Part shown: positions 40,478 through 49,730 of the stretch, in pieces
Layout: each line of letters begins with the position of its first letter
Numbering within the stretch: position 1 is the stretch's first letter
Assembly (NCBI RefSeq): GCF_003610995.1
Contig: NZ_CP032543.1
Coordinates: 2,790,001 to 2,854,000, forward strand
From: Streptomyces griseus subsp. griseus
GTDB lineage: Bacteria > Actinomycetota > Actinomycetes > Streptomycetales > Streptomycetaceae
DNA: 64,000 bases
Direction of reading: 5' to 3'
Notes under the pieces: generated by a model
What the model saw: only the letters and a program-made list of their open reading frames with translations
Told to the model about the DNA's origin: nothing
Databases searched by the model: none
Position numbers and translations under genes: made by a program

Positions 40478-42457
40478 ATGCCCAAACCCGAACCTCCCAC
40501 GCAGCGGCGACCGATGAAGGCCCCGACGGCCGTGACGGCCCCGGTCTGGGCGCTGCTGGCGCTGAGCGCCGCGGCTGGAGCCCTGGCCGTGGTGCTGGCG
40601 CCGCAAGGCGCACGCGGCTGGGCCGTGGCCGTCGTCGTCACCGCCTGGGTGACAGTGGCCGCCACCCTTGCCACCACCCGCAGACTCGTCGCCAAGGCGC
40701 AGCGCACGGCGACGGAGCGGACCGTCGAGGCCGACCGGCTCAAGGCCTCGACGGCGGCCCTGGAGGCGGACGCGGCCCACACGTCCGACGTGGCCCTGCC
40801 CGCCGTGGTCAGGCTGGTGCGCGGCGGCTGGAACACCGCCGCCGCCCTTGACCAGGTGCCGCCGCCGCGGAGCCCCCGCCACCGCAAACTGCTGCACATC
40901 ACCGCGGCCACCGTCGAGGAACAGGGGCAGCAGGTCGCCTCGCTCCAGGCGGGCAACGCCCAGCTGCGTGAGGAGCTGGGGGCCGAGGTCGCCCGGCTCC
41001 GCGACGAGCTGGAGGTGATGACCACCGAGGTGCAGCGGTTCACCCGGGAGACGCTGCCGTCGGTGACCGTCCGCCTCCGCGAGGGGGAGTCCGGCGCCTC
41101 GGTGCGAGCCGAGACCGTGCTGCCCGAGCACCCGCTGCTGAGGACGTCGGCCGAGTCGGTGGTCCGGGAGCTCGCCCTCAGCGAGCGCCGTGCCCTGGCG
41201 GCCCAGACCGCCTCCGCCAAGGCGCTCAGCCGCGTCCAGGCGAAGGCCGTGAGCATGCTCGCCGACCTGCGCACCATGCAGGAACGTCACGGCGAGGAGG
41301 TCTTCGGTGACCTGCTGAAACTGGACCACAGCACCTCCCAGCTCGGCCTCATGACGGACCGGCTGGCCCTGCTGATGGGCGGTCGGCCCAGCCGCGCCTG
41401 GAACAGGCCGATCGTCATGGAGAGCATCCTGCGCGGCGCGGTCGGACGCATCGCGGCCTACCAGCGCGTACGGCTGCACTGCTCGTCCACCGCCGCCATC
41501 TCCGGCTTCGCCGCCGAGGGCGTCATGCACCTGCTCGCCGAACTGATGGACAACGCCGCCAACTTCTCGCCCCCCATCGACGAGGTCCACGTCTACGTCG
41601 AGGAACGCGGCACCGGCATCGTCGTCACCATCGAGGACAGCGGGCTGAAGATGGCCGACGCCGCCATGCGCCGGGCCGCGGACTCCGTCTCCGGGCGGCT
41701 GACCGACCTCGCCTCGCTCCAGGGCACCCGGCTCGGCCTGGCCGTCGTGGGACAGCTCGCGATCAAGCACCAGATCAGCGTCAACTACCGTCCGTCCAGC
41801 CGGGGTGGAACGGGCGTGGTGGTCCTGCTGCCCCGTCAGCTCATCGCCCAGGAGAACCGCGACACCCAGCAGACTCCGGGCCTGCCCACCGCCCCCAGCC
41901 GGCCCGGGTCCACGCCCGGAGCCTCCGTGCCTCCGCCCGCCTCCTCGGTGACACCTCCCACCGGCACACCCGTACGCTCCCTTCCCGCGCCGACCACGAC
42001 CCCCGACCTCACCCCCGTGCCCCTGACACCCCCGGCGCCCGCCGCCGTGCCCCTGCCGCCTCCGGCCCCCGCCCCTCTCACGCCCCCGGCCCCCGCCCCG
42101 GCCGCCGACCACACGCCGGCCAGGTACGAACCGCCGGGGCGCCACCCGGAGCCCGTACGGGAAACGATCCGGCCGCCGGTCCCGGAGCCGACGCCTCCCC
42201 CGGCCCGGCCCGCGGCCCTGTCCACCCCCAACGGCCTGCCCGTACGCACCCCCGGCCGGACCATGGGAGAGGCCGACCGGGAACACGGCCGGCACCGGGG
42301 AGCCGCCGGCCGGGCAGCGGCCGACGGCGGCGCGTCCAGGAAGTCCCCGCCGCGCAGCGCGTCCCAGCAGTTCGGTGCCTTCCAGCGCGGGCGCCGGCCC
42401 CAGGAGAACCCCGGAGACCGGGACAGCCAGGCCACCCCGCCTCCTGGCACCCCCTAG
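40478..42457 (+). CDS. Conservon CvnA-like histidine-kinase-type ATPase
   Basis: 659 residues. After two N-terminal membrane segments (about 20-65) comes a coiled-coil region (about 70-280). The GHKL ATPase fold follows: N-box LLAELMDNAANFSPP, G1-like VTIEDSGLKMAD and the late LGLAVVGQLAIKHQISVNYR. A Pro-rich, disordered tail of about 190 residues ends the protein. Conservon CvnA proteins work with CvnB, C and D in a membrane complex likened to eukaryotic GPCR/G-protein signalling. No phosphoacceptor His box is obvious, as in other CvnA proteins. It heads a five-gene operon. Confidence 0.88.
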   Translation: MPKPEPPTQRRPMKAPTAVTAPVWALLALSAAAGALAVVLAPQGARGWAVAVVVTAWVTVAATLATTRRLVAKAQRTATERTVEADRLKASTAALEADAAHTSDVALPAVVRLVRGGWNTAAALDQVPPPRSPRHRKLLHITAATVEEQGQQVASLQAGNAQLREELGAEVARLRDELEVMTTEVQRFTRETLPSVTVRLREGESGASVRAETVLPEHPLLRTSAESVVRELALSERRALAAQTASAKALSRVQAKAVSMLADLRTMQERHGEEVFGDLLKLDHSTSQLGLMTDRLALLMGGRPSRAWNRPIVMESILRGAVGRIAAYQRVRLHCSSTAAISGFAAEGVMHLLAELMDNAANFSPPIDEVHVYVEERGTGIVVTIEDSGLKMADAAMRRAADSVSGRLTDLASLQGTRLGLAVVGQLAIKHQISVNYRPSSRGGTGVVVLLPRQLIAQENRDTQQTPGLPTAPSRPGSTPGASVPPPASSVTPPTGTPVRSLPAPTTTPDLTPVPLTPPAPAAVPLPPPAPAPLTPPAPAPAADHTPARYEPPGRHPEPVRETIRPPVPEPTPPPARPAALSTPNGLPVRTPGRTMGEADREHGRHRGAAGRAAADGGASRKSPPRSASQQFGAFQRGRRPQENPGDRDSQATPPPGTP

Positions 42458-42574
42458 CCCGGTACGCCCATCCCCCCGGTGCCCGGCGCATCGGACACCC
42501 TCGCTCGAACCTTCCGAGATTGGAGGTACGGGCCGTACAGCCGGCCTCCTGGCCGCACGGTCCCACCACACATC

Positions 42575-42991
42575 ATGCAGACCACAGACACCAGCCTCAC
42601 CTGGCTCCTGCAGAGGCTGCTGGAGCAGACCCCCGGAACACGCCACGCCCTGGCCCTGTCACGGGACGGACTGAAACTCTGCTGGACCGAGCACCTCGGC
42701 CTCGACCAGGCCGACCAGCTGGCCGCCATCTGCTCCGGCATGCAGGCGCTGGCCCAGGGGGCGTCCATCGAGTTCGGCGACAGCACCGGGGGCGTGCGGC
42801 ACTCCATGACCGAGTTCCACGGCGGCCTGCTCTTCATCGTGGAGGCCGGCGAGGGTGCCCACCTGGCCGTCATCGCCTCGGAGGACGCCGACCCGAGCGT
42901 GGTGGGCCACCACATGACGCAGATGGTGGAGCAGATCGGCGACCACCTGCGCGCCGCGCCACGGGGCGGGGCGCCGGGGAGCCGGTCATGA
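42575..42991 (+). CDS. Conservon CvnB-like roadblock/LC7 protein
   Basis: 138 residues from ATG 42575; no strong ribosome-binding site is visible. The Roadblock/LC7 fold is clear (LTWLLQRLLEQTPGTRHALA, LSRDGLKLCW, ADQLAAICSGMQALAQGASI). Such proteins act as regulators of the small GTPase CvnD. The stop overlaps the next start (ATGA). Confidence 0.88.
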   Translation: MQTTDTSLTWLLQRLLEQTPGTRHALALSRDGLKLCWTEHLGLDQADQLAAICSGMQALAQGASIEFGDSTGGVRHSMTEFHGGLLFIVEAGEGAHLAVIASEDADPSVVGHHMTQMVEQIGDHLRAAPRGGAPGSRS

Positions 42992-43344
42992 CCCTCCGGC
43001 CCGTCGACACCGGGGCCCCCGACCGGCTCTACACGGTCACCGGCGGACGCAGCCGGTCCGAGGACTCCTTCGACCTGGTGACCCTCATCGTCGCCGAGTC
43101 CCGGCCCACCACGGGCATGCAGTCGGAGCACGTCCGCATCCTCGAACTGTGCCGTCACCCCACGGCCGTCGTCGAAGTCGCGGCCGAACTCTCCCTCCCC
43201 GTCACCGTGGTGCGCATCCTCCTCGACGACCTGCACACAGCGGGCCGCATCACCGCCCGCCACCCCCGCGCCGCCAACTCCCCCGCCGCGCTCCCCGACT
43301 CCGACCTGCTGATGGAGGTGCTCCATGGACTCCGTAGGCTTTGA
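42988..43344 (+). CDS. Conservon CvnC-like DUF742 protein
   Basis: 118 residues from ATG 42988, overlapping CvnB by 4 nt. The DUF742 pattern is present (DRLYTVTGGRSR, FDLVTLIVAESRP, HVRILELCRHPTAVVEVAAE, LLDDLHTAGRITARHP), which looks like a winged helix. The family is found only in conservons and related operons. It overlaps CvnD by 20 nt. Confidence 0.88.
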   Translation: MTLRPVDTGAPDRLYTVTGGRSRSEDSFDLVTLIVAESRPTTGMQSEHVRILELCRHPTAVVEVAAELSLPVTVVRILLDDLHTAGRITARHPRAANSPAALPDSDLLMEVLHGLRRL

Positions 43345-43939
43345 CCTGCCCGCTCAGCGCACGCCCCTGGCCGACGCCGCGGAGACCGGGCTGAAGATAG
43401 TCGTCGTCGGAGGGTTCGGCGTCGGCAAGACCACCCTCGTCCAGTCGGTGAGCGAGATCCGCCCGCTCAACACCGAGGAAGTCATGACCCAGGCGGGCGT
43501 CGGGGTCGACGAGACGAGCGGGGTCGACGGCAAGACGACCACCACGGTGGCGTTCGACTTCGGCCGCATCAGCCTCAACGAGCGCATGGTGCTCTACCTC
43601 TTCGGCGCACCGGGACAGAAGCGCTTCTGGTTCCTGTGGGACCGGCTGTTCTCCGGCACCCTGGGGGCCGTGGTCCTCGTGGACACCCGCAGGATGGACG
43701 ACTCCTGGTACGCGATCGACCGGCTGGAGCACCACGGAACCCCGTTCGTGGTCGCGGTCAACCGGTTCGACCACGACACCACGTACTCCCTCGACGAGAT
43801 CCGCCAGGCCTTGGCCCTGCCCCCGCACGTCCCCATGGTCGACTGCGACGCCCGGATCCGGACGTCCAGCAAGAACGTGCTGATCACCCTCGTCGACCAT
43901 CTGCGCACGATGGCCCTCGCCCGGGAGGCGACCCCATGA
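43325..43939 (+). CDS. Conservon CvnD-like GTP/ATP-binding protein
   Basis: 204 residues. The P-loop is GGFGVGKTT (about 29-37), switch-region sequence includes VAFDFGRISL and the Walker B/G3-like LFGAPGQKRFWFLWD, and the base-recognition element is AVNRFD, a variant of NKxD. CvnD is the small-GTPase component of the conservon complex. The gene overlaps both neighbours. Confidence 0.92.
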   Translation: MDSVGFDLPAQRTPLADAAETGLKIVVVGGFGVGKTTLVQSVSEIRPLNTEEVMTQAGVGVDETSGVDGKTTTTVAFDFGRISLNERMVLYLFGAPGQKRFWFLWDRLFSGTLGAVVLVDTRRMDDSWYAIDRLEHHGTPFVVAVNRFDHDTTYSLDEIRQALALPPHVPMVDCDARIRTSSKNVLITLVDHLRTMALAREATP

Positions 43940-45195
43940 GTACCTCCAGCCCTGCCTTCGGTCCCACCGCCCCCGGCTGCCCGGCCGGCCGGGGGGCGGT
44001 GCGCCTGTCAGGGAACTCCTACCAGCAGACGCCCACCGAGCTGTACCGCTCCCTGCGGGCGGAGCACGGCGCGGTGGCCCCGGTGCTCCTGGACGCCGAC
44101 ATCCCCGCCTGGCTGGTGCTCGGCTACGCGGAGCTGTCCTACGTCACCGAGCACGACGAGATCTTCGCCCGGGACTCCCGCCGCTGGAACCAGTGGGAGA
44201 ACATCCCCGGCGACTGGCCGCTGCTCCCGTACGTCGGATACCAGCCCTCGGTGCTCTTCACCGAGGGCGACGAGCACCGGCGCAGGGCCGGGGTGATCAC
44301 CGAGGCACTGGAGGCCGTGGACCAGTTCGAACTGGCCCGCGACTGCGGCAACATCGCCGACCAGCTCATCACGGCCTTCGCCGGAAGCGGTCGCACCGAG
44401 CTGATGAGCAGCTTCGTCCACACGCTGCCGATGCGGGCCGTCGTCCAGCTGTGCGGCATGCCCCTGACCGGCGACGACACCCAGTCGCTCGTCGACGACC
44501 TGCGCATCTCCCTCGACGCCAACGAGGGGGAGGACCCGGTGGCCGCCTACGGGCGCGTCGGCGACCGGCTGCGCCGCCTGGTCCAGGAACGCCGTGCGGC
44601 CCCGGGCCCCGACGTCACCTCCCGCCTGGTCACCCACCCGGAGGGCCTGACGGACGAGCAGATCGTCCAGGACCTCATCTCGGTGATCGCCGCCGCCCAG
44701 CAGCCCACGGCCAACTGGATCTGCAACACGCTGCGGCTGCTGCTCACGGACGAGCGGTTCGCGCTCAACGTCTCCGGCGGCCGGCTCAGCGTCGGCGAGG
44801 CCCTCAACGAGGTGCTGTGGCTGGACACCCCGACCCAGAACTTCATCGGCCGCTGGGCCGTGCGGGACGTCCAGCTCGGCGGCCGGCACATCCGGGCCGG
44901 GGACTGCCTCGTCCTCGGGATCGCCGCGGCCAACACCGACCCGGAGATCTGGCCGGAGTCGTACGTCGGCGCCGAGAACGCCGCCCACCTCTCCTTCAGC
45001 AGCGGCGAGCACCGCTGCCCCTACCCCGCGCCGCTGCTGGCGGACGTCATGGCCCGTACGGCGGTGGAGACGCTGCTGGAGCGGCTGCCCGACCTGATGC
45101 TCGCGGTGGACCCGGCGGAGCTCCACTGGCGCCCTTCGGTCTGGATGCGGGGGCTGTCGGAACTGCCGGTCGTCTTCAGCCCGGTGGCGCGGTAG
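43936..45195 (+). CDS. Conservon cytochrome P450 lacking the ExxR Arg (CYP157-like)
   Basis: 419 residues from ATG 43936, overlapping CvnD by 4 nt. The heme loop is FSSGEHRCPYP with Cys361. In the K helix, where P450s have ExxR, this protein reads E292-V-L-W295, so the Arg is replaced. The I-helix region (ISVIAAAQQPTANWI) also lacks the usual Ala/Gly-Gly-x-Asp/Glu-Thr. I recall that the CYP157 family of Streptomyces conservons lacks ExxR with an E-x-L-W-like sequence, so this matches that group. The catalytic role is uncertain. Confidence 0.85.
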   Translation: MSTSSPAFGPTAPGCPAGRGAVRLSGNSYQQTPTELYRSLRAEHGAVAPVLLDADIPAWLVLGYAELSYVTEHDEIFARDSRRWNQWENIPGDWPLLPYVGYQPSVLFTEGDEHRRRAGVITEALEAVDQFELARDCGNIADQLITAFAGSGRTELMSSFVHTLPMRAVVQLCGMPLTGDDTQSLVDDLRISLDANEGEDPVAAYGRVGDRLRRLVQERRAAPGPDVTSRLVTHPEGLTDEQIVQDLISVIAAAQQPTANWICNTLRLLLTDERFALNVSGGRLSVGEALNEVLWLDTPTQNFIGRWAVRDVQLGGRHIRAGDCLVLGIAAANTDPEIWPESYVGAENAAHLSFSSGEHRCPYPAPLLADVMARTAVETLLERLPDLMLAVDPAELHWRPSVWMRGLSELPVVFSPVAR

Positions 45196-45239
45196 GAGCG
45201 TGGGCGGCCGGAGTACGCGCTCCGGCCGCCCACGCTCCT
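45194..45239. terminator. Bidirectional terminator between the two P450 genes
   Basis: A perfect 20-bp stem (45194-45213 with 45220-45239) with loop TACGCG. It begins within the conservon P450 stop codon and ends 4 nt before the stop of the convergent P450 gene, so it can serve both. Confidence 0.88.
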
Positions 45240-45243
45240 CCGG

Positions 45244-46464
45244 TCAGCCGGAGACCGGGGTGAACCGGATCGGCAGGCTCTGCGGACCCCGGGTGAAGAC
45301 ACCGCGCTCGACCGGGTCGAAGCCGTCGGCCAGCCGGAGGTCGGGCATGGCGTCCAGCAACTGGCCGACCCCGATCTCCACCTCCGCCTTGGCCAGCAGC
45401 GCACCGACACAGAAGTGCCGGCCCAGGGCGAAGGCCAGATGGTCGGCGGCCGCCGAGAAGGCGTTCGTGGCCGCCAGGTCCTCCCGGAAGATGTCGAAGG
45501 AGTCGGGGTCCCGGTAGCGCTTCTCGTCACGGTTGGCCGCGCCGATGAGGCAGGTGACCGTGGCGCCCGCGGGGACCGTGCCGCCGCTGAGGGCGACCTC
45601 CGTGGTCGACTGCCGCATGATCATGTGGACGGGCGGTGTGTAGCGCAGGGTCTCCGCGAACGCCCGGGGGATCAGCTCGCGATCCGCCCGGACCGCCTCC
45701 AACTGCTCCGGGTGCAGCAGCAGGTTGGTGAAGATGGCGGCGATGGCCTTGTCGGTGGTCTCGCCCCCGGCCGCCAGCAGCAGGCTGCAGAACGCCTTGA
45801 TGTCCTCGTCGCTCATCCGCACCCCGTCGACCTCCGCGGTGCACAGGACCGACAGCAGGTCGTCCCCCGGCGCCGCGCGCCGCTCGCGGATGACCGGCAG
45901 CATGTACTCGGCGAACTCGACGCGCGTACGCTCGCCCGCACGCACCACGTCCTGGTCGCCGGAGAGATTGCCGAGAAAGGCGATGACCGCCGTGTACCAG
46001 CCGTGAAAACGGTCGTAGTCGGACTTGTCAAGACCCAGCATGTCCGCGATGACGTTGACCGGGAAGCGGCTGGCGTAGTCGGTGACCAGATCGACGGACC
46101 CGGTGGCACGGAATGTGTCGATCAGCTCGCGCGAATTGCGCTCGATGACCGGTAAGAATTTGTCCCGCAGGTCGCTGCCCCGGAAGGCGGGAGCGACCAG
46201 GGCCCGGCGCACGGCGTGCTCCCGCCCGCTGAGCTGGAGAATCGTCCGGCCGTGCACCGGCTCGATCTGCCAGTCGTAGTTCTCCGTGCTGAATTCGCCT
46301 TTTTTATCCTTGAAGATCCTCTCGACGTCCTCATAACGCGAGACGATGTAGCTGCCGGTGGCCTCGTGCCAGCTGAGCGGATCGTCGTCACGCATCTGCC
46401 GATACGCCCCGTACGGGTCCTTCTCGAACTCTGGTGACAGAATGTCCGGTATTCGGGCGGACAT
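45244..46464 (-). CDS. Cytochrome P450 with a TTA codon
   Basis: 406 residues from ATG 46464 with AAGGGAG upstream. All P450 hallmarks are present: I-helix LLLAAGGETTDKA, K-helix ETLR, and heme loop FALGRHFCVGALLAKAE. It is a soluble bacterial class needing a ferredoxin and a reductase, neither of which is adjacent. It converges on the conservon P450; many conservons carry a second P450, but here the strand is opposite. Leu104 is TTA (46155-46153), so expression may depend on bldA. Substrate unknown. Confidence 0.92.
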   Translation of the reverse strand: MSARIPDILSPEFEKDPYGAYRQMRDDDPLSWHEATGSYIVSRYEDVERIFKDKKGEFSTENYDWQIEPVHGRTILQLSGREHAVRRALVAPAFRGSDLRDKFLPVIERNSRELIDTFRATGSVDLVTDYASRFPVNVIADMLGLDKSDYDRFHGWYTAVIAFLGNLSGDQDVVRAGERTRVEFAEYMLPVIRERRAAPGDDLLSVLCTAEVDGVRMSDEDIKAFCSLLLAAGGETTDKAIAAIFTNLLLHPEQLEAVRADRELIPRAFAETLRYTPPVHMIMRQSTTEVALSGGTVPAGATVTCLIGAANRDEKRYRDPDSFDIFREDLAATNAFSAAADHLAFALGRHFCVGALLAKAEVEIGVGQLLDAMPDLRLADGFDPVERGVFTRGPQSLPIRFTPVSG

Positions 46465-46666
46465 AACACTCCCTTGCGCGGCGAACGTGTGCGGAGAGCG
46501 GGGAAATGCAAACCGCACTGACAATTCAGCTCGCCCGAGCAGATATACGCAAGGGCTGTCCGCCACGAACCCGTCCGACACCGCAGCCGGTTCTCCCGGG
46601 AGCGCCCTCGGGCGGGGCCCCGTCACCCGGGACGGTGGCCCCCACCAGTCCCCGCGGCGAGGCCCC

Positions 46667-47575
46667 TCACTCCTCCGCCGGCCCGGCCGGCCCCGCCGTC
46701 ACCCGGCCCGTCAGTGCCGCCAGTGAGCTGCGGACGTGTGCCATGTGGGCCTGGACCTCCTCGCGGCCCTCCTCGTGCTCCCGCAGCACCCGCTCGGTCT
46801 CGCGGACGATCCGCTCCTCGCGCACCCGGGCCTCCGAAAGGATCTCCGCCGCCCGGGCCTCCGCGTCCTCCTGGCCGTGGCGGGCCGCCTCCTGGGTCTC
46901 CGCCAGGCCGCGTGCCGCCTGCGCGAGAAGGGCCTCCGCGCGCTCGGTCAGCTCCGTGTGGCGCGCCTCCGACTCGGCCTCGGCGGCGGCGATCTCGGCC
47001 TCGGCGGCCTGGTGGCGCTCCGTGTGCTCCTGCTCCTGGTGGGCCAGCACACTCGCCGTACGGCTCCGGGTCTGCGCCATCGCCTCCTCGGCCGCGCCGC
47101 GCACCTCCTCGGCCTCCTTACGGGCCGCGGCGAGCACGCCCTCCGCCTCCCGGACCGCCTCCGCGACCCGCTCCTCCGCCGCCGCCACGGCAGCGGCCCG
47201 TACCGCGTCCGCCGCCTGCCGCGCCGCGTCACCGGCCGTCCGGCCCTCCGCGTCGGCCGCGTCCGCCAGCTCCTGGCCCGCCGCCTCCGCGTCCGCCCGC
47301 AGGGCAGCGGCCTGCTCCCGCACCAGCGCCAGGATGTGCTGCGCCCGCTCCCCCAGCTCCGCGTAATCCTGCTCCGGCAGCCCCGCCACGGTCTCCGCCA
47401 GCCGGGCCGCCTCCGCCGCCAGCTCCTGCGCCAGCCGCTCCAGCCGCACCGCCTCCGCGAGCGCCGTGTCCCGCTCGGCCGTCCTGGCCGCCACGGCGCG
47501 GTCCACCTGCTCCGGACGGTAACCACGCCCCCGCACGCCGACCACGTCGAACGCGGACACCGGTCCAGCACTCAT
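46667..47575 (-). CDS. Long coiled-coil protein, DivIVA-like N-terminus
   Basis: 302 residues from ATG 47575. The start (FDVVGVRGRGYRPEQVDRAV) resembles the DivIVA-type N-terminal motif. The rest is Ala/Glu/Arg-rich heptad sequence over about 260 residues with no globular domain. Streptomycetes use related coiled-coil proteins in polar growth, and some are annotated as cellulose-binding proteins. A scaffold or cytoskeletal role is plausible. Confidence 0.7.
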   Translation of the reverse strand: MSAGPVSAFDVVGVRGRGYRPEQVDRAVAARTAERDTALAEAVRLERLAQELAAEAARLAETVAGLPEQDYAELGERAQHILALVREQAAALRADAEAAGQELADAADAEGRTAGDAARQAADAVRAAAVAAAEERVAEAVREAEGVLAAARKEAEEVRGAAEEAMAQTRSRTASVLAHQEQEHTERHQAAEAEIAAAEAESEARHTELTERAEALLAQAARGLAETQEAARHGQEDAEARAAEILSEARVREERIVRETERVLREHEEGREEVQAHMAHVRSSLAALTGRVTAGPAGPAEE

Positions 47576-47742
47576 AGCCTGAAGCCCCTCTACGACATTC
47601 GGACATACGGACACACGGGCGCATCGGCGCACACGGGTCTCCCCGCGATACGTCAAGGATGCGGCAATTGGGGCCGGAAGTCGGAATCGATCAGACGCTT
47701 TCAGGACGGAAAGCGATCGGCATCACACGCCCGGTACGCGGT

Positions 47743-47775
47743 GAGGCACCCGATCCGTCCCGGACCGGGTGCCTC
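47743..47775 (-). terminator. Hairpin after the SUKH-4 gene
   Basis: A perfect 10-bp stem (47743-47752 with 47766-47775) with a 13-nt loop lies about 30 nt after the minus-strand SUKH-4 stop. Confidence 0.65.
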
Positions 47776-47804
47776 GTACACCAGCTATCGGCCAGCGGTA
47801 CGGA

Positions 47805-49730
47805 TCAGAGCAGACCATCCCACATCTGCTCCAGCAGCACCGACCACCAGCTCTCCGGCGACGCCAGCGCCGCCGGATCCAGCGCCACCAGCTGTGCCTG
47901 GAAATCGACGGTCCAGCGCCCCGCCTGCTCCGGAGTCAGCCCGAACCGGAGCCGCCACATCCGGCCCAGCAGCGCCATCGACCGCACGAACTCCGGCAGC
48001 CCCGTGTTCACGAACTGCGGCGGAACCGGCTGACCGCCCGGACCCGCCTCCACCGGCACGGCCACGACGTTCGCCGTCCCGTACTGGACACAGATCGCGC
48101 GCCCGAAGTCCGTACCCATCACCAGGTACGACCCGGCGTCCGGCGCCGCCTGCACCTGCCGCTGCGCTGCCAGCTCGCCCAGCGTCGGCACCACCGGCTG
48201 CCCCGGCTGCGCCCAGAAGAACGGCCCGAAATCGGCGGGCAGCCCCGCCCAGACGAGGGTCCGCGCCACGATCTCCGGGACGCCCTGGCGCGACACCGCC
48301 CGCTGGTCGAACCGCAGGATCCCCTGCGGACCGAACGCCTGGAGCAGCTCCTCGGCCACCGCCTCCGGCGGCAGCGCGGGCGCGGGCGGCAGCTGCGGCA
48401 GCGGCGCCCGCACCGGGGCCGGCCGCGCCGGACCGTCCGCCACCTGGTGCAGCTCGCCCTGGTGGGTGAGCAGATGCTGCATGCCCTGCTGACGGCTCGC
48501 GTGATCGGTGCCGTACGGCGCCACGCTGGTGATCCGCACCTGCGGCCAGGTCTCCCGGATCATCCGGGCGCAGTACCCGCCCGGCAGCTCGCAGGACTCC
48601 AGCTCCGTGTGCAACTCGATCACCTGCTGCGGGGAGACGTTCATCGCCCGCAGCTCGTGCAGCATCTGCCACTCGGGGTGCGGGGTGCCCGGCGCCGAAC
48701 GCCGGATCAGCTGCTGCTCACTGCCGTCCGGCGCCCGGAACCGCAGCACCGCCTGGTACCCCGGGCCCACGGTCGGCAGACCGCTCGGCTGCTGCGGATA
48801 GCCGTACGCGGGGGGCGGCGGGGTGTGCGGACCGGGACCCGGCGGAGTGTGTACGGGGCCGGGGGCGCCGCCCTGCGGAGCACCGGGCGGAGGCCCGGGA
48901 GGACCGGGCGGGCCCGGGACCGGGATCGGGCCGGAGTTCGCGAACATCGTCTCCGCGTGGTGCACCCCGCCGGGAGGCGGCGTGGAGCCGGGCGGAGGAC
49001 CGGGGGGCCCGGGCGGGCCGGGGGGCCGCGGCGCTCCGGGCACGCCGGGCGGGCCCGGGGGCAACGGGGCGCCCGGGGTGCCGGGAGGGCCCGGCGGGCG
49101 GGGCGCACCCGGGGACGGGACGCCCGCGCCGACGCTGCTCCCGTCGGCGAGCATCGTCGCCGCGTGGTGGACCCCGCCGGGGGGCGGAGGAGGCGTGGCG
49201 CCGGGCGGACCGGGCGGCTGCGGGGCGCCGGACGGACCGGTCTGGGGGACGAGCTGCGTCGGGAGGTACCCGCCCGCCGGAGCCCCGGGCGCACCCGGAC
49301 CCGAGGGCGGCGGTGTCGCACCGGGGCGTACGCCGGGGATGCCGGGTGCGCCGGGCGGCGGCGGGGGCGCCGAACCCGCCCCACGCGAACCGCGCGGCGG
49401 CACCACGGCCTTGCTGGTGGCCGCGTCCGCGATGTCCTCGGCGCCCTCGGAGGCCGGGGAGCCCTGGTCGGGCTTGAGCCTGGGGGCCACCTGCGTACGC
49501 GGGAGCTGGCTGCCGCCCGACATCAGCGCGGTGGGCGCCTCCGCCGACACCACCGGCGGCGGGGCCTCCTCGTCGTCCGTACCCGAGAGCGGCGGCGCGA
49601 ACACCGTCGCGGGCAGCGGAACGGCCCCGTCGTCGGAGTCGGAGGAGTTGGTGTCCGTACCGGCCCACGGGGTCGCGTCGGCGGGCACGCCGTCGTTGGC
49701 GGTGGGCTCGTAGGCCGCCGCCCCGCCCAC
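47805..49730 (-). CDS. Deaminase-like plus SUKH-4 protein (3' part of a frame-shifted gene)
   Basis: The reading frame is open from about 49812; the first start codon is GTG 49730 (641 residues). Residues about 110-320 are collagen-like Gly-Pro-Pro sequence. Next is a deaminase-like region (LRFRAPDGSEQQLIRRSAPG, then HTELESC with a second Cys in PGGYC). The C-terminus (LPPEAVAEELLQAFG, then GSYLVMGTDFGRAICVQYGT) matches the SUKH-4 immunity family. The frame upstream of 49800 carries the missing N-terminus, so this is probably the back two-thirds of one protein of about 850 residues. Deaminase and SUKH domains belong to polymorphic toxin/immunity systems. Confidence 0.75.
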   Translation of the reverse strand: MGGAAAYEPTANDGVPADATPWAGTDTNSSDSDDGAVPLPATVFAPPLSGTDDEEAPPPVVSAEAPTALMSGGSQLPRTQVAPRLKPDQGSPASEGAEDIADAATSKAVVPPRGSRGAGSAPPPPPGAPGIPGVRPGATPPPSGPGAPGAPAGGYLPTQLVPQTGPSGAPQPPGPPGATPPPPPGGVHHAATMLADGSSVGAGVPSPGAPRPPGPPGTPGAPLPPGPPGVPGAPRPPGPPGPPGPPPGSTPPPGGVHHAETMFANSGPIPVPGPPGPPGPPPGAPQGGAPGPVHTPPGPGPHTPPPPAYGYPQQPSGLPTVGPGYQAVLRFRAPDGSEQQLIRRSAPGTPHPEWQMLHELRAMNVSPQQVIELHTELESCELPGGYCARMIRETWPQVRITSVAPYGTDHASRQQGMQHLLTHQGELHQVADGPARPAPVRAPLPQLPPAPALPPEAVAEELLQAFGPQGILRFDQRAVSRQGVPEIVARTLVWAGLPADFGPFFWAQPGQPVVPTLGELAAQRQVQAAPDAGSYLVMGTDFGRAICVQYGTANVVAVPVEAGPGGQPVPPQFVNTGLPEFVRSMALLGRMWRLRFGLTPEQAGRWTVDFQAQLVALDPAALASPESWWSVLLEQMWDGLL

